Shown one piece after another: positions 37,701 to 46,189 of a stretch of DNA of 64,000 nt. The stretch comes from Siderastrea radians. Lineage: Eukaryota > Cnidaria > Anthozoa > Scleractinia > Rhizangiidae. A program made the translations under genes and the position numbers. Position 1 is the stretch's first letter, and every line of letters starts with the position of its first letter. The stretch spans positions 21,578,201-21,642,200 of the forward strand of contig OZ024890.1 in assembly GCA_964017195.1 (NCBI GenBank), in the 5' to 3' direction. The notes below the pieces were generated by a model. It made no database searches, was not told the DNA's origin, and worked only from the letters and a program-made list of their open reading frames with translations.

Positions 37701-40700
37701 ACTAGCTCTGCTATATTTGGCGTCAAAACTGCTGCGAAAAGCTGCGAACTCAAGTGGTGTGCCAACCGAGTTAGCAACAGAACCGACAAGGCAAATTTGA
37801 ACTTTTCGCCTGAACTTTATCGCCTAATTTTTTCGCCTAAATTGAACTTTTCGCCTTCCACCAAAAAGACAACTCAGTATTCTTTTGAACTTTTTTTTCC
37901 ATTAACAAATTTGTTTTTGACTTTTGTTGTCTTTGCCTGTTTTGCTACAACGCGGGTCAACATGCGATTTTGCGACAAAAACACGGGATTTCAGCACAGG
38001 GTTATATCCAGTGTATGCCACTTCATATTGGTAACCCTGTGGTGCACACGGACGGATGTACGGACGGCAGTCATGTGACTATTACCTCACTACCAAAATT
38101 TCTTGGCTTGATAGGTTACCAAATTTCCTTAGTAATGGTGCCCCGCTGACGCGCTAGCGTGCAGGCTCCACAATTAATGGTGAAGACAGATCTGATCTGA
38201 ATGGATCTGAATGTTGTTGTGCTGCATGAACAGTGTAACATGTACAGTTGTTTCAATTGAATGTGTTCATGCAGTTATCTATTTCATTATGATTACCGGT
38301 AGACTTTTGTTATGACTAGCCTGCGTGGCAGGCATAAATGGGGAAGGGTAAGGGGAGTGAGAACACAGGAGAAAAATGGGGGTCTGGGAGCTGGGGACCC
38401 AGGCCAGTTACGACCTGTGTTCCAAACGTGCAAATCTGATTGGTCAATGGTTATTATGTATTCTCTGACAATGTAAATGCTTTCTCCATGAAAACTAAAA
38501 TTCTGCTTGAGTTTTCAAACATGCAAATACAACCTAACTATTGTCATACAATCATTGATTTAACTGAGTGATAGTCAAGTTTGCTGTGCATTGTTGTCAA
38601 CATGTATTTCCTCACCAAAAACTCACCCATATTAATTTATAGTCTTAATTGTCTACTAGTGATTTCAACAGCCACTCAAGGCCCCAAAAGAACAGAAACC
38701 AAGTGAGTTACAGTATGATCACATGTGTACTCCATCTATGCTTGCATCCAGTGCCATTCTTTTAAAAACAACCTACTGCACCTTCCTCCTGCTACTAGCA
38801 GTCTTCCATCTCTTGGTGTGGCCAGTGCCCTGTAGTGGGGCTGTTTGCCCTCCTCTGGTGGAACAGGCAACTGAAATTTGCACTTCAAAGTTTCTGAATC
38901 CCATACAAACAAACTGTCATCTTTGAAACATGTTACTATGGTATTGCTCAGTGGTAAGAAAAGAACCTAAAAAGAGAACAGAAACAGACATTTCCAGCTG
39001 CAGTTGGCAAATGACCTGTGTTGCCGTCCTCGGACAACTAAAAAACAGAACTACAGAACTCTTGTAATCATGCTAATCTGAAAGTTATCACAAATTCAAG
39101 TCTTTTTTTTTTAAGGTAAAATGCAAACCCCAGGACCTGACACAAGTATGTATTAACATGTATATGGGAAGATAAGACAAGGTCACCTAACGTTTGACTG
39201 CCTTGGGCTCCAGTAGCTTCCGAGGCTCCTAGAAGTCTTGATTATTAATGAATTAGTATGAAGAAAGATGGCTGCCCAAAGTAGGAGGAAGAGGGCCAGT
39301 GTAAAAGGAAAAAACTTTAATTAGTGAACAGCTGCACAACAAACGTGTTTTAGAGGCCAATCTTGCTTGTCAGAAACAAGGAATTTGGGGAGAATCGTGA
39401 CTCAGTATAACATTTCCTTCTTTCTATAGCTGTACAGCTGCAGATGTCGTAATTGTTTGCTCCCATAGTACACCAGTTTAGCCACATTTAAGAAGAAACA
39501 GAGTTTCTACAATTATTTCCTAGTTTAGCAAGCCTTTTTAAAGTAAAATATAAATTATCCTATAAATCACTCATCCAAACCTGCTGTATTCCAACAGTTT
39601 GAGCCCCATTTAGCGTCCTCTTGCGAGAAAATGTATCCAGGTCCCACAGCTGAGCTACAGAGTTGGATGATGTTAGTGCATAGCGACCTGAGGCATGGAC
39701 TGATATGCTGTGAATTGATGACTCATCACCTCTCATCCAGCTCACTAACTCATGGGATTCTGAAAATGACATCAATAACAAACAAAACAAACAGTTGTAA
39801 AGTATGATTTGAACTTACAGTAAATCAGCTACACTTTCATGCACGCTGGATCATGCTGGTGGACTTAAAACCAATCAGGGTTTTTATGTATGGTTCAATT
39901 CCTACTGTTATGTACCGGTCAAATTGAAGCTTCAATATCTCCCCCCCCCCCCAAGGCATACCCCGGGCATTTGGCTGTGCATCATGCCCGGGGAAGGGGG
40001 AATTTGAATGTCGCCTTAGAAGGGTGGGGAATTTGAACCAGATTTATATTTTGTTCTAGTGTAATACGCCCATGAGTTTTGTCGGTTTTTGCAGGGTTTG
40101 ACGAATTTCCAAGGTAGAATTTCACCTTTGTTAGTAAATAACTCTCTCAAAAGGTCTTTAAAAGAAGTTTGAAGGTGTCATCACAGCATATCTCTCTCTG
40201 AAAAGCGTGAACAGTGTTTGATTGAAGACAAAATTTGTCTTTGAGGAGAGGTATTTCAGAACTAATTGGTGGGGCATTTGAATGGCTTTTTTGCCCCGAG
40301 GGGAGGGAATTTGAACAAGCCAATCTTCAAAAGTTGAAATGCCCGGGGGGGGGGGGAGGTTGAAGCTTCAAGTTGACTGGTACATTACCATCCCCCTCCC
40401 ATGGGCACATCCTCAGGGATTTGAGATTTTTAGTTTCTTGACATCCTATTCACAGCTGACAGACACACAGAAAGGGACAATTGCCTACTCCAGTGAGTTT
40501 TTGTATACACTTTTCAGTCATCTCTCTCATTAGGAAGTACAGCTGTAATATAATGCAAGGGTTCGTTAACCACAAGTCTTACAATAAGAGATTGAAAGAG
40601 TTGGCTGGTGACAAGTCAGAGCTGATGGTAACAGTGCCGTAGGAATTGAGCCATGCAATTATTATAAAAAAGACTACTGACTCATGCTTCTGAACTGTAT

Positions 40701-41582
40701 TACTGCACGTGAAGTCCTCCAGTTTTGTCAATCTGGATATTCTTTGACACGATTTACAGATGTCAATAAATACATGTATTTAATTTAATACACTTCACCT
40801 GTATCGTAGCATCTTAAAGAGTTGTCAGCAAGAGCAACCAGTACTTCATTTTTTCTCCGCAGGCAAAATGAAATGGCAGTACATGGTGTTCCTGTTTTGT
40901 GAATTAATGAAAACCTGAAAGATGAAGAGATAAAAATAACATGAACAAATGGATAAAAGGTAGACTCACTAGACAGAATCTAGTCGAATATAAATGGCTG
41001 TACACAAGCTTAGTCTGTTTTTGAAGTAACAGAAGTAACGTTTCACGTGAAAGACCAATCTATCCATAGTTTCAACCTTTTCTTTAACTGCAAACTCTAA
41101 CAACATTATTAACATCGTCAGAGTTCGACTTCATTTAAGCTAAATTATTAGTTAAACTAAACTTAAGTTTGGTAGTCAGGTGTCCCCAATTAGCGTACGT
41201 CTGAGTACGTTAGATGCTATGACACGGTAATAAAGTTATTACTTTACTTACTTTACTGATATACCTTACCTATTCTTGCCTAAATCGAACACGAAAATGT
41301 TTCCTTGGTGATCACCAGCGGCAAAGGCTTCACCAGATGTATTAAACGCCGTTCGAAGGAATCTAATATTTCTGCCTTGTAGAGAAAAGGCACTCGATGT
41401 GGAATGGCTTATTGAGACTACCAATCTAAGGGATGAACAAACGACACAAAATGTTTACTAGAGCTTACCTCTTGCTGCATTGAGTCAAATATTAACGTCA
41501 CTTACCCTTCCTCTGGTGAAGGAGATGGTTTTCGTTGCCAAATCTTTCCTTCTTCCTTCCTATAAACGTCCAAAGTTTGCAT
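15003..41582 (-). CDS. TBC1D31: TBC1D31 (WDR67) orthologue: WD40 - TBC - coiled-coil protein, 25 exons
   Basis: I assembled 25 coding exons by matching both strands to the known vertebrate protein. All introns are GT-AG and all phases agree, giving 1094 aa (vertebrate TBC1D31 is about 1066). Order: WD40 repeats (residues ~30-350), linker, TBC domain (~425-640), coiled coil (~700-1005) and a basic tail. In vertebrates the protein sits at centriolar satellites/centrosomes and is linked to cilia; that role here is inferred. Start: ATG at 41582, the Met aligned with the vertebrate start (MQ...GKIW.RKPSP); the frame stays open upstream. Stop: TAG at 15003-15005. Exon coordinates are in the next three entries. 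Introns total about 23 kb and are full of transposons. Confidence 0.93.
16479..16826. mobile_element. 348-bp MITE with ~30-bp terminal inverted repeats and ATT duplication
   Basis: The left end GGGCGCTTTCCATTCAACC and right end GGTCGAATGGAAAGCACCC are inverted copies, continuing into AAAATTTCCGG / CCGGAATTTTT. The interior repeats TGAATGGAACGGTTC.GTCCAACC-like blocks. ATT flanks both sides (16476-16478 and 16827-16829), a 3-bp duplication as made by PIF/Harbinger elements. It lies in TBC1D31 intron 24, 350 bp from the Harbinger copy. Confidence 0.7.
17371..18398 (+). pseudogene. HARBI1-like DDE transposase/nuclease of the Harbinger element, disrupted
   Basis: Residues downstream of the ATG at 17371 match the Harbinger nuclease: an N-terminal helical part, RRGLPLTPMQQVLIALRFYA, then the catalytic core. 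The first Asp is in GAIDCTHI (codon 17845-17847), the second in STRDSSIF (codon 17998-18000) and the final Glu in CVIERCFGLLKRRFP (codon 18153-18155). The first frame ends at TAA (18082-18084) directly after LVGDSG. The rest continues in another frame from about 18085 to TAA at 18396-18398. Compared with the family, about 15-20 residues between GDSGY and the NTAHRRTR helix are missing, so an internal deletion shifted the frame. The usual acidic tail is present. Confidence 0.85.
18978..19368 (-). pseudogene. Myb/SANT-like DNA-binding protein of the Harbinger element, frameshifted
   Basis: Reading from ATG at 19368 gives MASKSGRTTNFSEEEKLLL...ELGREFQKW, the start of the Myb/SANT-like domain found in Harbinger ORF2 and NAIF1-type proteins. 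The frame hits TGA just after the VKR triplets (about 19252). The remainder, with GTKRAMNQIQGCWRRLKMQ (helix 3) and an acidic C-terminus, continues in a second frame to the stop at 18978. A single-base indel explains the break. In active elements this protein brings the nuclease to the DNA ends. Confidence 0.75.
19775..19917. mobile_element. Hairpin MITE (GAAAGAGTGTTTCATCAGG arms)
   Basis: ATATCAAA..., GAAAGAGTGTTTCATCAGG and ATCCAAAC on the left are mirrored by GTTTGGAT, CCTGATGAAACACTCTTTC and TTTGATAT on the right, with a loop of about 45 bases. Non-coding; TBC1D31 intron 24. Confidence 0.65.
20456..23178. mobile_element. 2.7-kb foldback (long-TIR, MULE-like) element
   Basis: The left arm (20456 to about 21500) and right arm (about 22560-23178) are inverted copies with termini CCAACCTCGTCCCCAGGG. 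The left arm has an extra segment (about 20800-21250). TTTTGCG stands immediately outside both ends (20449-20455 and 23179-23185), so the whole inserted as one unit. Each arm has several CAAAATGGCGGC motifs and a nested hairpin (CCCAGGGTCTTCTC / GAGAAGACCCTGG). No transposase is recognisable. Duplications of 7-9 bp and long arms suggest a Mutator-like foldback. It fills most of TBC1D31 intron 23 and ends 68 bp from exon 23. Confidence 0.75.
22195..22290. repeat. Partial, reversed copy of the TTAACCCTTTAAGCCC MITE family
   Basis: ACGGAGAATAGTGAGGAGAAC and GGGGCTTAAAG match the reverse of the copy at 923-1134. It lies inside the foldback loop. Confidence 0.35.
23595..23826. mobile_element. MITE with 39-bp perfect inverted repeats and a 20-bp tandem repeat in the loop
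   Basis: 23595-23633 and 23788-23826 are perfect reverse complements (GCAAGAACGTCATGCTAGCC...). The left arm is partly duplicated in direct order just outside (from about 23568). The loop has four 20-bp units of the AAGTGAGTACAAGTGAAGGA type (23641-23720). Located in TBC1D31 intron 22. Confidence 0.75.
25591..25787. repeat. MITE, TTAACCCTTTAAGCCC family copy 2
   Basis: The left end TTAACCCTTGAGTCC and right end GGGCTTAAACGGTTAA are imperfect inverted repeats, and the interior matches the copy at 923-1134. TBC1D31 intron 19. Confidence 0.5.
26434..26504. repeat. Tandem duplication of a ~33-bp unit
   Basis: Two near-identical copies of CTTGATAAGTCGCTG.GAGTAA..CCGTTCGTGGT lie side by side in TBC1D31 intron 18. 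Confidence 0.6.
27993..28409. mobile_element. Tc1/mariner-type MITE with TA target sites
   Basis: The ends read TACAGTTGAACCTCCC on the left and, inverted, TACAGTTAAGCCTTCC on the right, with TA at both edges. Inner CGACCACCTCTCGTAAGCGAC-like repeats occur several times. Non-coding; TBC1D31 intron 16. Confidence 0.65.
28964..29037 (+). repeat. tRNA-like sequence (SINE head or tRNA pseudogene)
   Basis: It has an A-box-like TAGCTCAGTTGTTAAAAGC and a B box GGGTTCGAATCCC at tRNA spacing. The acceptor and anticodon stems pair poorly, so it is tRNA-derived and not a functional tRNA gene. Confidence 0.5.
29231..35159 (-). CDS. TBC1D31: TBC1D31 exons 9-15 (linker and TBC domain)
   Basis: Exons: 35159-34953, 34256-34177, 33720-33574, 32509-32376, 32273-32140, 30534-30355, 29410-29231. 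Exon 9 encodes a Pro-start, Ser/Lys-rich linker. Exons 10-14 encode the TBC fold: GYGEYPAKYR, MFIWRSLLKLPENHAAY, YPIKSRKLLRVLQRTLS, LICFEMIATIL, NWCQHWFEFFPNPP..ILGMVENVL and DNIFSNHPSFLL. Exon 15 carries LTKGQYPIFNKYPKFIVDYQ and leads into the coiled coil. The catalytic finger motifs of active Rab GAPs (IxxDxxR and YxQ) are not visible: YPIKSRKLLR stands at the first and no YxQ is found. GAP activity is therefore doubtful, as for the vertebrate protein. Confidence 0.92.
30886..31142. mobile_element. MITE with TATTTTCTCRATTAAACGCC ends
   Basis: The left end TATTTTCTCGATTAAACGCC and the inverse of the right end, TATTTTCTCAATTAAACGCC, match. AATAAACGCCGGG motifs recur inside. Non-coding; TBC1D31 intron 13. 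Confidence 0.65.
31356..31756. mobile_element. ~400-bp MITE with AGGACGGTGCCTCC ends
   Basis: TTAAGGACGGTGCCTCCT on the left and AGGAGGCACCGTCCTGAA on the right are inverted. Inner sections also pair, such as GATCTTAGCAAGGG with CCCTTGCCAAGATC. It directly abuts the next MITE. TBC1D31 intron 13. Confidence 0.6.
31762..31969. mobile_element. 208-bp MULE-type MITE with 9-bp target duplication
   Basis: TAGCCTGAGAAAACAGCC starts the left end and its inverse closes the right end, with arms of about 55 bp. A perfect 9-bp direct repeat AAGTGAAAC flanks it (31753-31761 and 31970-31978), as made by Mutator-like transposases. Non-coding; TBC1D31 intron 13. Confidence 0.85.
32893..33412. repeat. tRNA-derived SINE-like repeat plus a head-to-head second copy
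   Basis: On the minus strand 33048-32973 is tRNA-like: a 7-bp acceptor stem (TGCCTTG with CGGGGCA), GTAGCTCAGTGGTTTGAGC as D arm/A box, and GGGTTTGAATCCC as T arm/B box; the anticodon arm is imperfect. A tail follows (to 32893) ending GATGATGAACAT. From 33198 to 33412 two further tail copies face each other as a near-perfect palindrome (arms of about 85 bp) around a second B-box segment (33286-33305). The unit is repeated and palindromic, so it is mobile DNA and not a tRNA gene. Confidence 0.6.
34306..34503. mobile_element. ~200-bp MITE with 11-bp flanking direct repeat
   Basis: CGAGTAGTCTCTAATTTTGG on the left is mirrored on the right, and inner GATTGTGGGG.GGGC also pairs. TACATGTAACT occurs directly outside on both sides (34295-34305 and 34504-34514). 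A 9-11-bp duplication fits a Mutator-like element. TBC1D31 intron 9. Confidence 0.7.
35573..41582 (-). CDS. TBC1D31: TBC1D31 exons 1-8 (WD40 half)
   Basis: Exons, in transcript order: 41582-41506, 41425-41270, 40914-40799, 39759-39581, 38966-38782, 37332-37203, 36665-36576, 35683-35573. Recognisable pieces are AGDHQGNIFVFDL (exon 2), ALADNSLRCYDT (exon 3), ELVSWMRG..SS..SISVHASG and AQLWDLDTF (exon 4), LHVWSLE (exon 6), LGVLSQDG..RFI (exon 7) and SNGRYVAAVMDNG..NVYS (exon 8). Together they cover the N-terminal propeller, a protein-interaction platform. Exons 4, 6, 7 and 8 end in phase 0. Donors are mostly GTAAG or GTGAG type; exon 4 (GTTTGG) and exon 5 (GTGCAG) are weak, but both joints are fixed by the conserved protein. 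Confidence 0.92.
36195..36540 (-). repeat. tRNA-derived repeat flanked by ~55-bp direct repeats
   Basis: On the minus strand 36372-36291 carries TAGCTCAG...TTGGTTAGAGC (A box) and GGGTTCAACTCCC (B box). Both sides have the same segment, GATAAGTGAAATGG.GACTTGG and following (36195-36250 and 36475-36535). The layout suggests a SINE that inserted with, or between, copies of another repeat. TBC1D31 intron 7. Confidence 0.45.
37483..37549 (-). repeat. Degenerate tRNA-like sequence
   Basis: On the minus strand GGCATAGTGGACTTATTGCC resembles an A box and GTCGGGTTCGGCTTTCAG a degraded B box. Likely a tRNA-derived repeat remnant in TBC1D31 intron 5. Confidence 0.25.
39910..40385. mobile_element. ~476-bp MITE with poly-C/poly-G inner arms
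   Basis: ATGTACCGGTCAAATTGAAG on the left and its near-inverse on the right close the element. Each arm next has a homopolymer (C13 on the left, about G12 on the right) and then GCATT.../AATGCCC. Non-coding; TBC1D31 intron 3. The homopolymers are likely length-variable. Confidence 0.6.
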
Positions 41583-41700
41583 GCCTACTTGCTTTGTTTT
41601 AGGAAGCCATTTTACAACGGAGATCACCAAAGATTTGTTTCTCCCGCCATTTTGAATGCAAGGTTTGCTTAGTAACCACGCATGAAAAGCAAACTGGCTT
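41583..41700 (-). promoter_or_regulatory. Candidate TBC1D31 promoter with YY1-like and X-box-like sites
   Basis: On the minus strand, within 100 bp upstream of the start codon, lie CAAAATGGCGG (41645-41654), which fits the YY1 consensus, a second AAAATGGC (about 41606-41613), and GTTACTAAGCAAAC (41663-41676), a degenerate RFX X-box. No TATA box is apparent. The sites are motif matches only. Confidence 0.35.
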
Positions 41701-41875
41701 TCAACAGGGAAACTGGGCCCGAGGAAAAGAAGCAAGGGTACAAAGAAACCGGACCCCGGGTACAAAAAGAACACGGGAACGAAGGTGAAATAAAATTGCC
41801 CGAAGGAAAAGCGATGCGCTCGGCTCCTTACGTGCGCATCGCTTTTCCACGCGACAGGCGACTTAAGGGAAAAAG

Positions 41876-41893
41876 TCCTGGGAACGAGGTTGG
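41876..41893. repeat. Isolated terminus of the CCAACCTCG..CCCAGG foldback family
   Basis: CCTGGGAACGAGGTTGG matches the outer end of the 20456-23178 element. The partner end was not found, so this is a fragment between the TBC1D31 promoter and the Penelope-like element. Confidence 0.5.
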
Positions 41894-41941
41894 CGCGTTT
41901 CACGACCTATTCAAAAGGAAGTTCGCTCGACTTCGGAATGG

Positions 41942-44537
41942 ATACGGAACGACTGATCCTTACGGCAGTTAAAGAAACGAAGACACAGAAGACGAAATAC
42001 GTAAAGCAAAAAAAATGTATGAAACAAAAAATTGCCCGATATTTCGGTTTGCAAAACAAACCTTCTCCAGGGGCTACAAAAGTAGAACGAGTAAATACGT
42101 TACAGGACCGTTAACATAAAAGTTTAAAAATTTAAAATAAATGAATATAATAGGTTGGTAGTTGAACAAGAAGTGTCATTAATGTAGCTCATCACGTCTG
42201 TTTAATCCTTGCGGCTCAAGTGTCTTGGCCTTGTCAATTAAGTGGGCCTCACGTGCTTTTCTTACGGAGTCGCGGTTAGTATGTATTAGTTCCAAGGGAA
42301 TGAGACGGATGTCGTTGACGGAGTGCCCGGGTATGTTCCGAAACAGGGGTTGGGTTAGCAAGCTGTTGATGATTTTGGACGGAACGAGGATGTTCGCCAA
42401 AGCGTTCGTGAAGATGTCGTTTAGTCTCCCCAATGTATTGGCAAGGCAAGTTACGTGTAGCGCATTTATTCAATTAAATAAATAAGGTTTTTAGATTTAC
42501 TAGTTAAAGTGTCTTTAATGCGTCGTTCTTCGTTAGTAGAAAAAAAGATATATTTGTCTTGCCCATCTTGTAAGAAAGGACACGTGAGGCAACGTGGATG
42601 CTTACATCTGTAAATGCCAGCGGTCGATCTTTGATCTTTATTTTTGGGGTCACGCAATCTGGTGCGAACCAATAGATCACGCAGACTGGCACTTCTTTTG
42701 TAAGCGAGGACTGGTGGGGAGGAGAATGTTTGTTTGCAGTGGTTTGAAGATTGGAGAATGCCCAGATGTTTCCGCACAGTAGAAGCAGGGTTAGGAAGAG
42801 CGGGATTGAAGGTAATAACGAACGGTACTCGGTTTGCGTTGCTATTTTGTTCTCGTGGTTTCAAGGTTTCGTGACGTGGGATGCAGCGGACGCGATTAAT
42901 TTCTTTTGTGAGGAAGGATTGATTGTAGCAGCGTTTAACGAGATAAGCAATGAGTTCTTTACAGCGTTGATCAAAGAAGGTGTCTGTGGAGCATATGCGA
43001 CGTAATCGCAAGGTCAGGCTAAAAGGGATAGTTCGCTTCGTGTGATAAGGATGACATGAAGATTTTAGAAGATACTGATGCTTGTCTGTGGGTTTCGTGT
43101 GAAGATCGGTTTGGATTTCGTTGTTGTGAAGGTGAACTTGAACGTCCAGGAACGGGAGGGTTTGATTGCGGGAACTTGAATACTCGTGAGTAAACTTGAT
43201 GGTTGGGTGGATTGAGTTTAAGTAGCTAATGAAGGTCTTGAGATGTTCTTCGCCCTCCGTCCACACCATGAAAATGTCATCGATAAACCTCCGCCAGACA
43301 AAGGGTTTGTAAGTGGCGTTTTCGATGGCTTGTTGTTCAAATTTGCCCATGAATAAATTTGCGTAGGAGGGTGCCATGCGCGTACCCATAGCTGTGCCAT
43401 GAATTTGTAGAAAGTGTTGGTCGTTAAAAGTGAAGTTGTTCATTGTGAGGATCATACGGATGAGGTCACAGATTCTTTCAGTGGCAAGTGATTTGTTTTG
43501 GCGTGTATTAAGAAAGTGGCGGCATGCTTCTATTCCTTCCTTGTGGGGTATGTTGGTGTACAGTGAAGAAACATCAAGTGTAACGAGGAAAGCATTATCG
43601 GGAAGAGGTCCTAGGTTCTGTAACTGGAGGAGAAAATGGGTGGTATCTTCATGTAGGATGGGGGCATCTGTACAAGGGGTTTAAGGTGGAAGTCAACGAA
43701 TTGAGAAATACGTTCGGTGGGGTGTCCATTGCTGGAAATGATGGGACGACCTGGGTTGCCTTGCTTGTGGATTTTTGGTAGAATGTAGAAACGGCCAGCT
43801 TGGGGATCAGAGTTGGAAGAGAGGTATTTGAAGGTTGGTTCATCAATAAGATCTTCTTTATACAGGCGACTGACGTACTCTTTCAACCGTTTTTGTATTT
43901 CGTTCGTAAGGTCTTTCGATTGTAACTTGTAAAACTTAGCATCATTCAGTTGTCTCAGGCATTCATTGACGTACCAGTTGTAGTCCATAATTACGGTGCC
44001 AGACCCCTTATCCGCGGGTTTAATGACTATGTCTGTACGGTTTCGTAGTTGTTCATCTTCACGAACGCTTTGGCGAACATCGTCGTTCCATCCAAAATCA
44101 TCAACAGCTTGCTAACCCAACCCCTGTTTCGGAACATTTCAACTTACCCGGGCACTCCGTCAACGACATCCGTCTCATTCCCTTGGAACTAATACATACT
44201 AACCGCGACTCCGTAAGAAAAGCACGTGAGGCCCACTTAATTGACAAGGCCAAGACACTTGAGCCGAAAGGATTAAACAGACGTGATGAGCTACATTAAT
44301 GACACTTCTTGTTCAACTACCAACCTATTATATTCATTTATTTTAAATTTTTAAACTTTTATGTTAACGGTCCTGTAACGTATTTACTCATTCTACTTTT
44401 GTAGCCCCTGAAGAAGGTTTGTTTTGCAAACCGAAATATCGGGCAATTTTTTGTTTCATACATTTTTTTTTGCTTTACGTATTTCGTCTTCTGTGTCTTC
44501 GTTTCTTTAACTGCCGTAAGTATCAGTCGTTCCGTAT
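41942..44537 (-). mobile_element. Penelope-like retroelement with inverted ~480-bp arms, 5'-truncated
   Basis: The coding region runs on the minus strand. The left arm (41942-42416) and right arm (44054-44537) are inverted copies, starting ATACGGAACGACTGAT and including the 3' end of the reading frame (GIY-YIG part) and the 3' UTR. Such inverted pseudo-LTRs, with 5' truncation of the inner copy, are typical of Penelope-like elements. The left arm lacks 8 bp present in the right arm (about 42332). It lies 360 bp upstream of the TBC1D31 start codon, in the same orientation. Confidence 0.85.
42179..44053 (-). pseudogene. Penelope-like reverse transcriptase with GIY-YIG endonuclease remnant, frameshifted
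   Basis: Order on the minus strand: IVIKPADKGSGTVIMD (about 44025-43980), YILPKIHKQGNPGRPIISS, motif A VTLDVSSLYTNIP (about 43585), GTAMGTRMAPSYANLFM, catalytic FIDDIF, FLDVQV, a Cys/His segment (CKHPRCLTCP), LIYLIE and then CQYIGETKRHLHERFGEH, the GIY-YIG nuclease signature. Lesions: a 1-nt shift at about 43655, four extra bases (stop after LIYLIE) at about 42460, and the 8-bp deletion at about 42332. The N-terminus is lost at the inverted-arm junction (44053). RT and FIDD residues are intact, but the protein cannot be made in full. Confidence 0.85.
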
Positions 44538-46184
44538 ATTTTTTTACTTCAAATGTTTTACTGATCCAGGTCTACATAAGATCCGGCAACTCTCAACGCC
44601 TTGTCGCTGTGGTCTTTCCAGTTTATAAACTTTGTATGATTCGGAATGGATGGCTAGTAGTCTGAAACATAGGCACGCATTGCGTGCTTGACCTATGTTG
44701 AAATGACAAGTCTTATCCTCGCTTATTTGCGATTTTTAAGACCTACTCTGAGGACAAAACAACACGCGATTATTCTTGCAAATACTTCCCCCCTCCACTG
44801 TAGCACCTGAGTGCATGAAGCCCAGTTCAGACGCCGCACCTCCCATGTGTCGTACCAAGTAGTACGTAGTTTTTTGGCAGTTGTACGATGTCCAAATGAT
44901 TTTTTTCGACAGATTTCAATTAGGCAAGCCAAAATCTCAGGGTACGGCAAAGTTTGCCACTTAAATACGACCTAGGAGCGAAAATACATTTGGTACGGCC
45001 CATGAGAGGTACGGCGTCTGAACTCGGCCTAAAACAGCTTTTTCGTTTACTCAGCAATACCCTTGGAATGCAAAACAACATCCCGCTAAAAACCCAGTTG
45101 GACCAAAATTGGAGATAGAGCAACCATCGGGCTAGTAGGCTACAGGCTAGAAAGTCAAACTGACACTAGAACAAAACGACTGCATAAAAACTTCAAATTA
45201 AATTTAAAACTGAAACCTCAGTTAAGGTCAACTAATGATTGTCTGCATATTACTGAAGAATATAAATCGAGCTCACAACAAGATGTGAAAGAAACAAGTG
45301 TAGTAGATAATAATTTGAGGAGAGGACAGTCATTGCGGTCACGTTAAAACGTAGCCTGCAGACTGTGCAGACTGCAGACCATGCAGACTACGCAGACTGG
45401 TATTTTGTTTTCTTTAAGTAAACTGTGATTTGTTGTACTTTTTAGGACTTTTCACTTTTTGTCGTGTTAAGATGACATGGCCAGCAGCTAGCCGAGTTCT
45501 CCAAAAAATGCCCCGCTGTAAGGAATTCTCGAACAATTTCGACAGAAAGATTCGCACCTTCTGGGAGTATTTCATATTCCTTTGCCAGACGATTCAAAAG
45601 TACATTTTGGTTTTGCAGTTAACGAAGTTTCCGAGCTTGAGCGTACCGTGAACTCGCCATGTTACCGTATACATTACAGGTTTAAAAACCTACAGACACG
45701 CTTGAACAAGCTAATCTATGCAAATTGCTATCTTAAACACGTCGCTAAAAAATTTCAAAAACCATATGTTCCCGTATATGATAAAACCAAGAAAGAAATC
45801 ATTTCTATGTCGGCTGGAAAATCTGTGGATATGACTGATATAAATCATGGACACAACATCGTAAACTAAAACTAAACCGCATTTTGGGAAGAGAAAACAG
45901 GTTTAAAAACCTACTGACACGCTTGAATAAACAAGCTAATTTATGCAAATTGCAATCTTATAAACACGTCGCTATAAAATTTCAAATTACCAAACAAAGC
46001 TGTTTCAAAAACCTTGCAAAGTACTGTCAAAATTATCCGTTCCGTAGCAAGCACAGATACAATCTTTTCAACCAACATCTTGCTAAAAGATACACAACCA
46101 AAACAGCTGTATGGCAGGCCAAATATTCATTCCAGAGGTAACTGTTATATTCAGTCGATAATGATCAGTTATCCGTCTGTTGCA
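44538..46184. other. Repeat-rich spacer with a MITE and a direct duplication
   Basis: It holds the MITE 44820-45028, a GCAGACT-rich short tandem tract (about 45354-45400), and a direct repeat of about 90 bp (45677-45762 and 45898-45988, both starting CAGGTTTAAAAACCTAC). Open frames at 45430-45869 were not recognisable as a gene. Confidence 0.45.
44820..45028. mobile_element. 209-bp MITE with GCCCAGTTCAGACGCCG ends
   Basis: GCCCAGTTCAGACGCCGCACCTC on the left, minus a few bases, is mirrored at the right end (GAGGTACGGCGTCTGAAC). Inner GTACGTAGT and CCATG segments pair less well. Non-coding. Confidence 0.65.
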
Positions 46185-46189
46185 GGAGT

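Noticed and set aside
37555..38078. Open frames of 81 and 143 aa, one with a Cys/His-rich start
   Set aside because: Within TBC1D31 intron 5, with no matching family. The Cys/His pattern is short and does not fit a known zinc finger.
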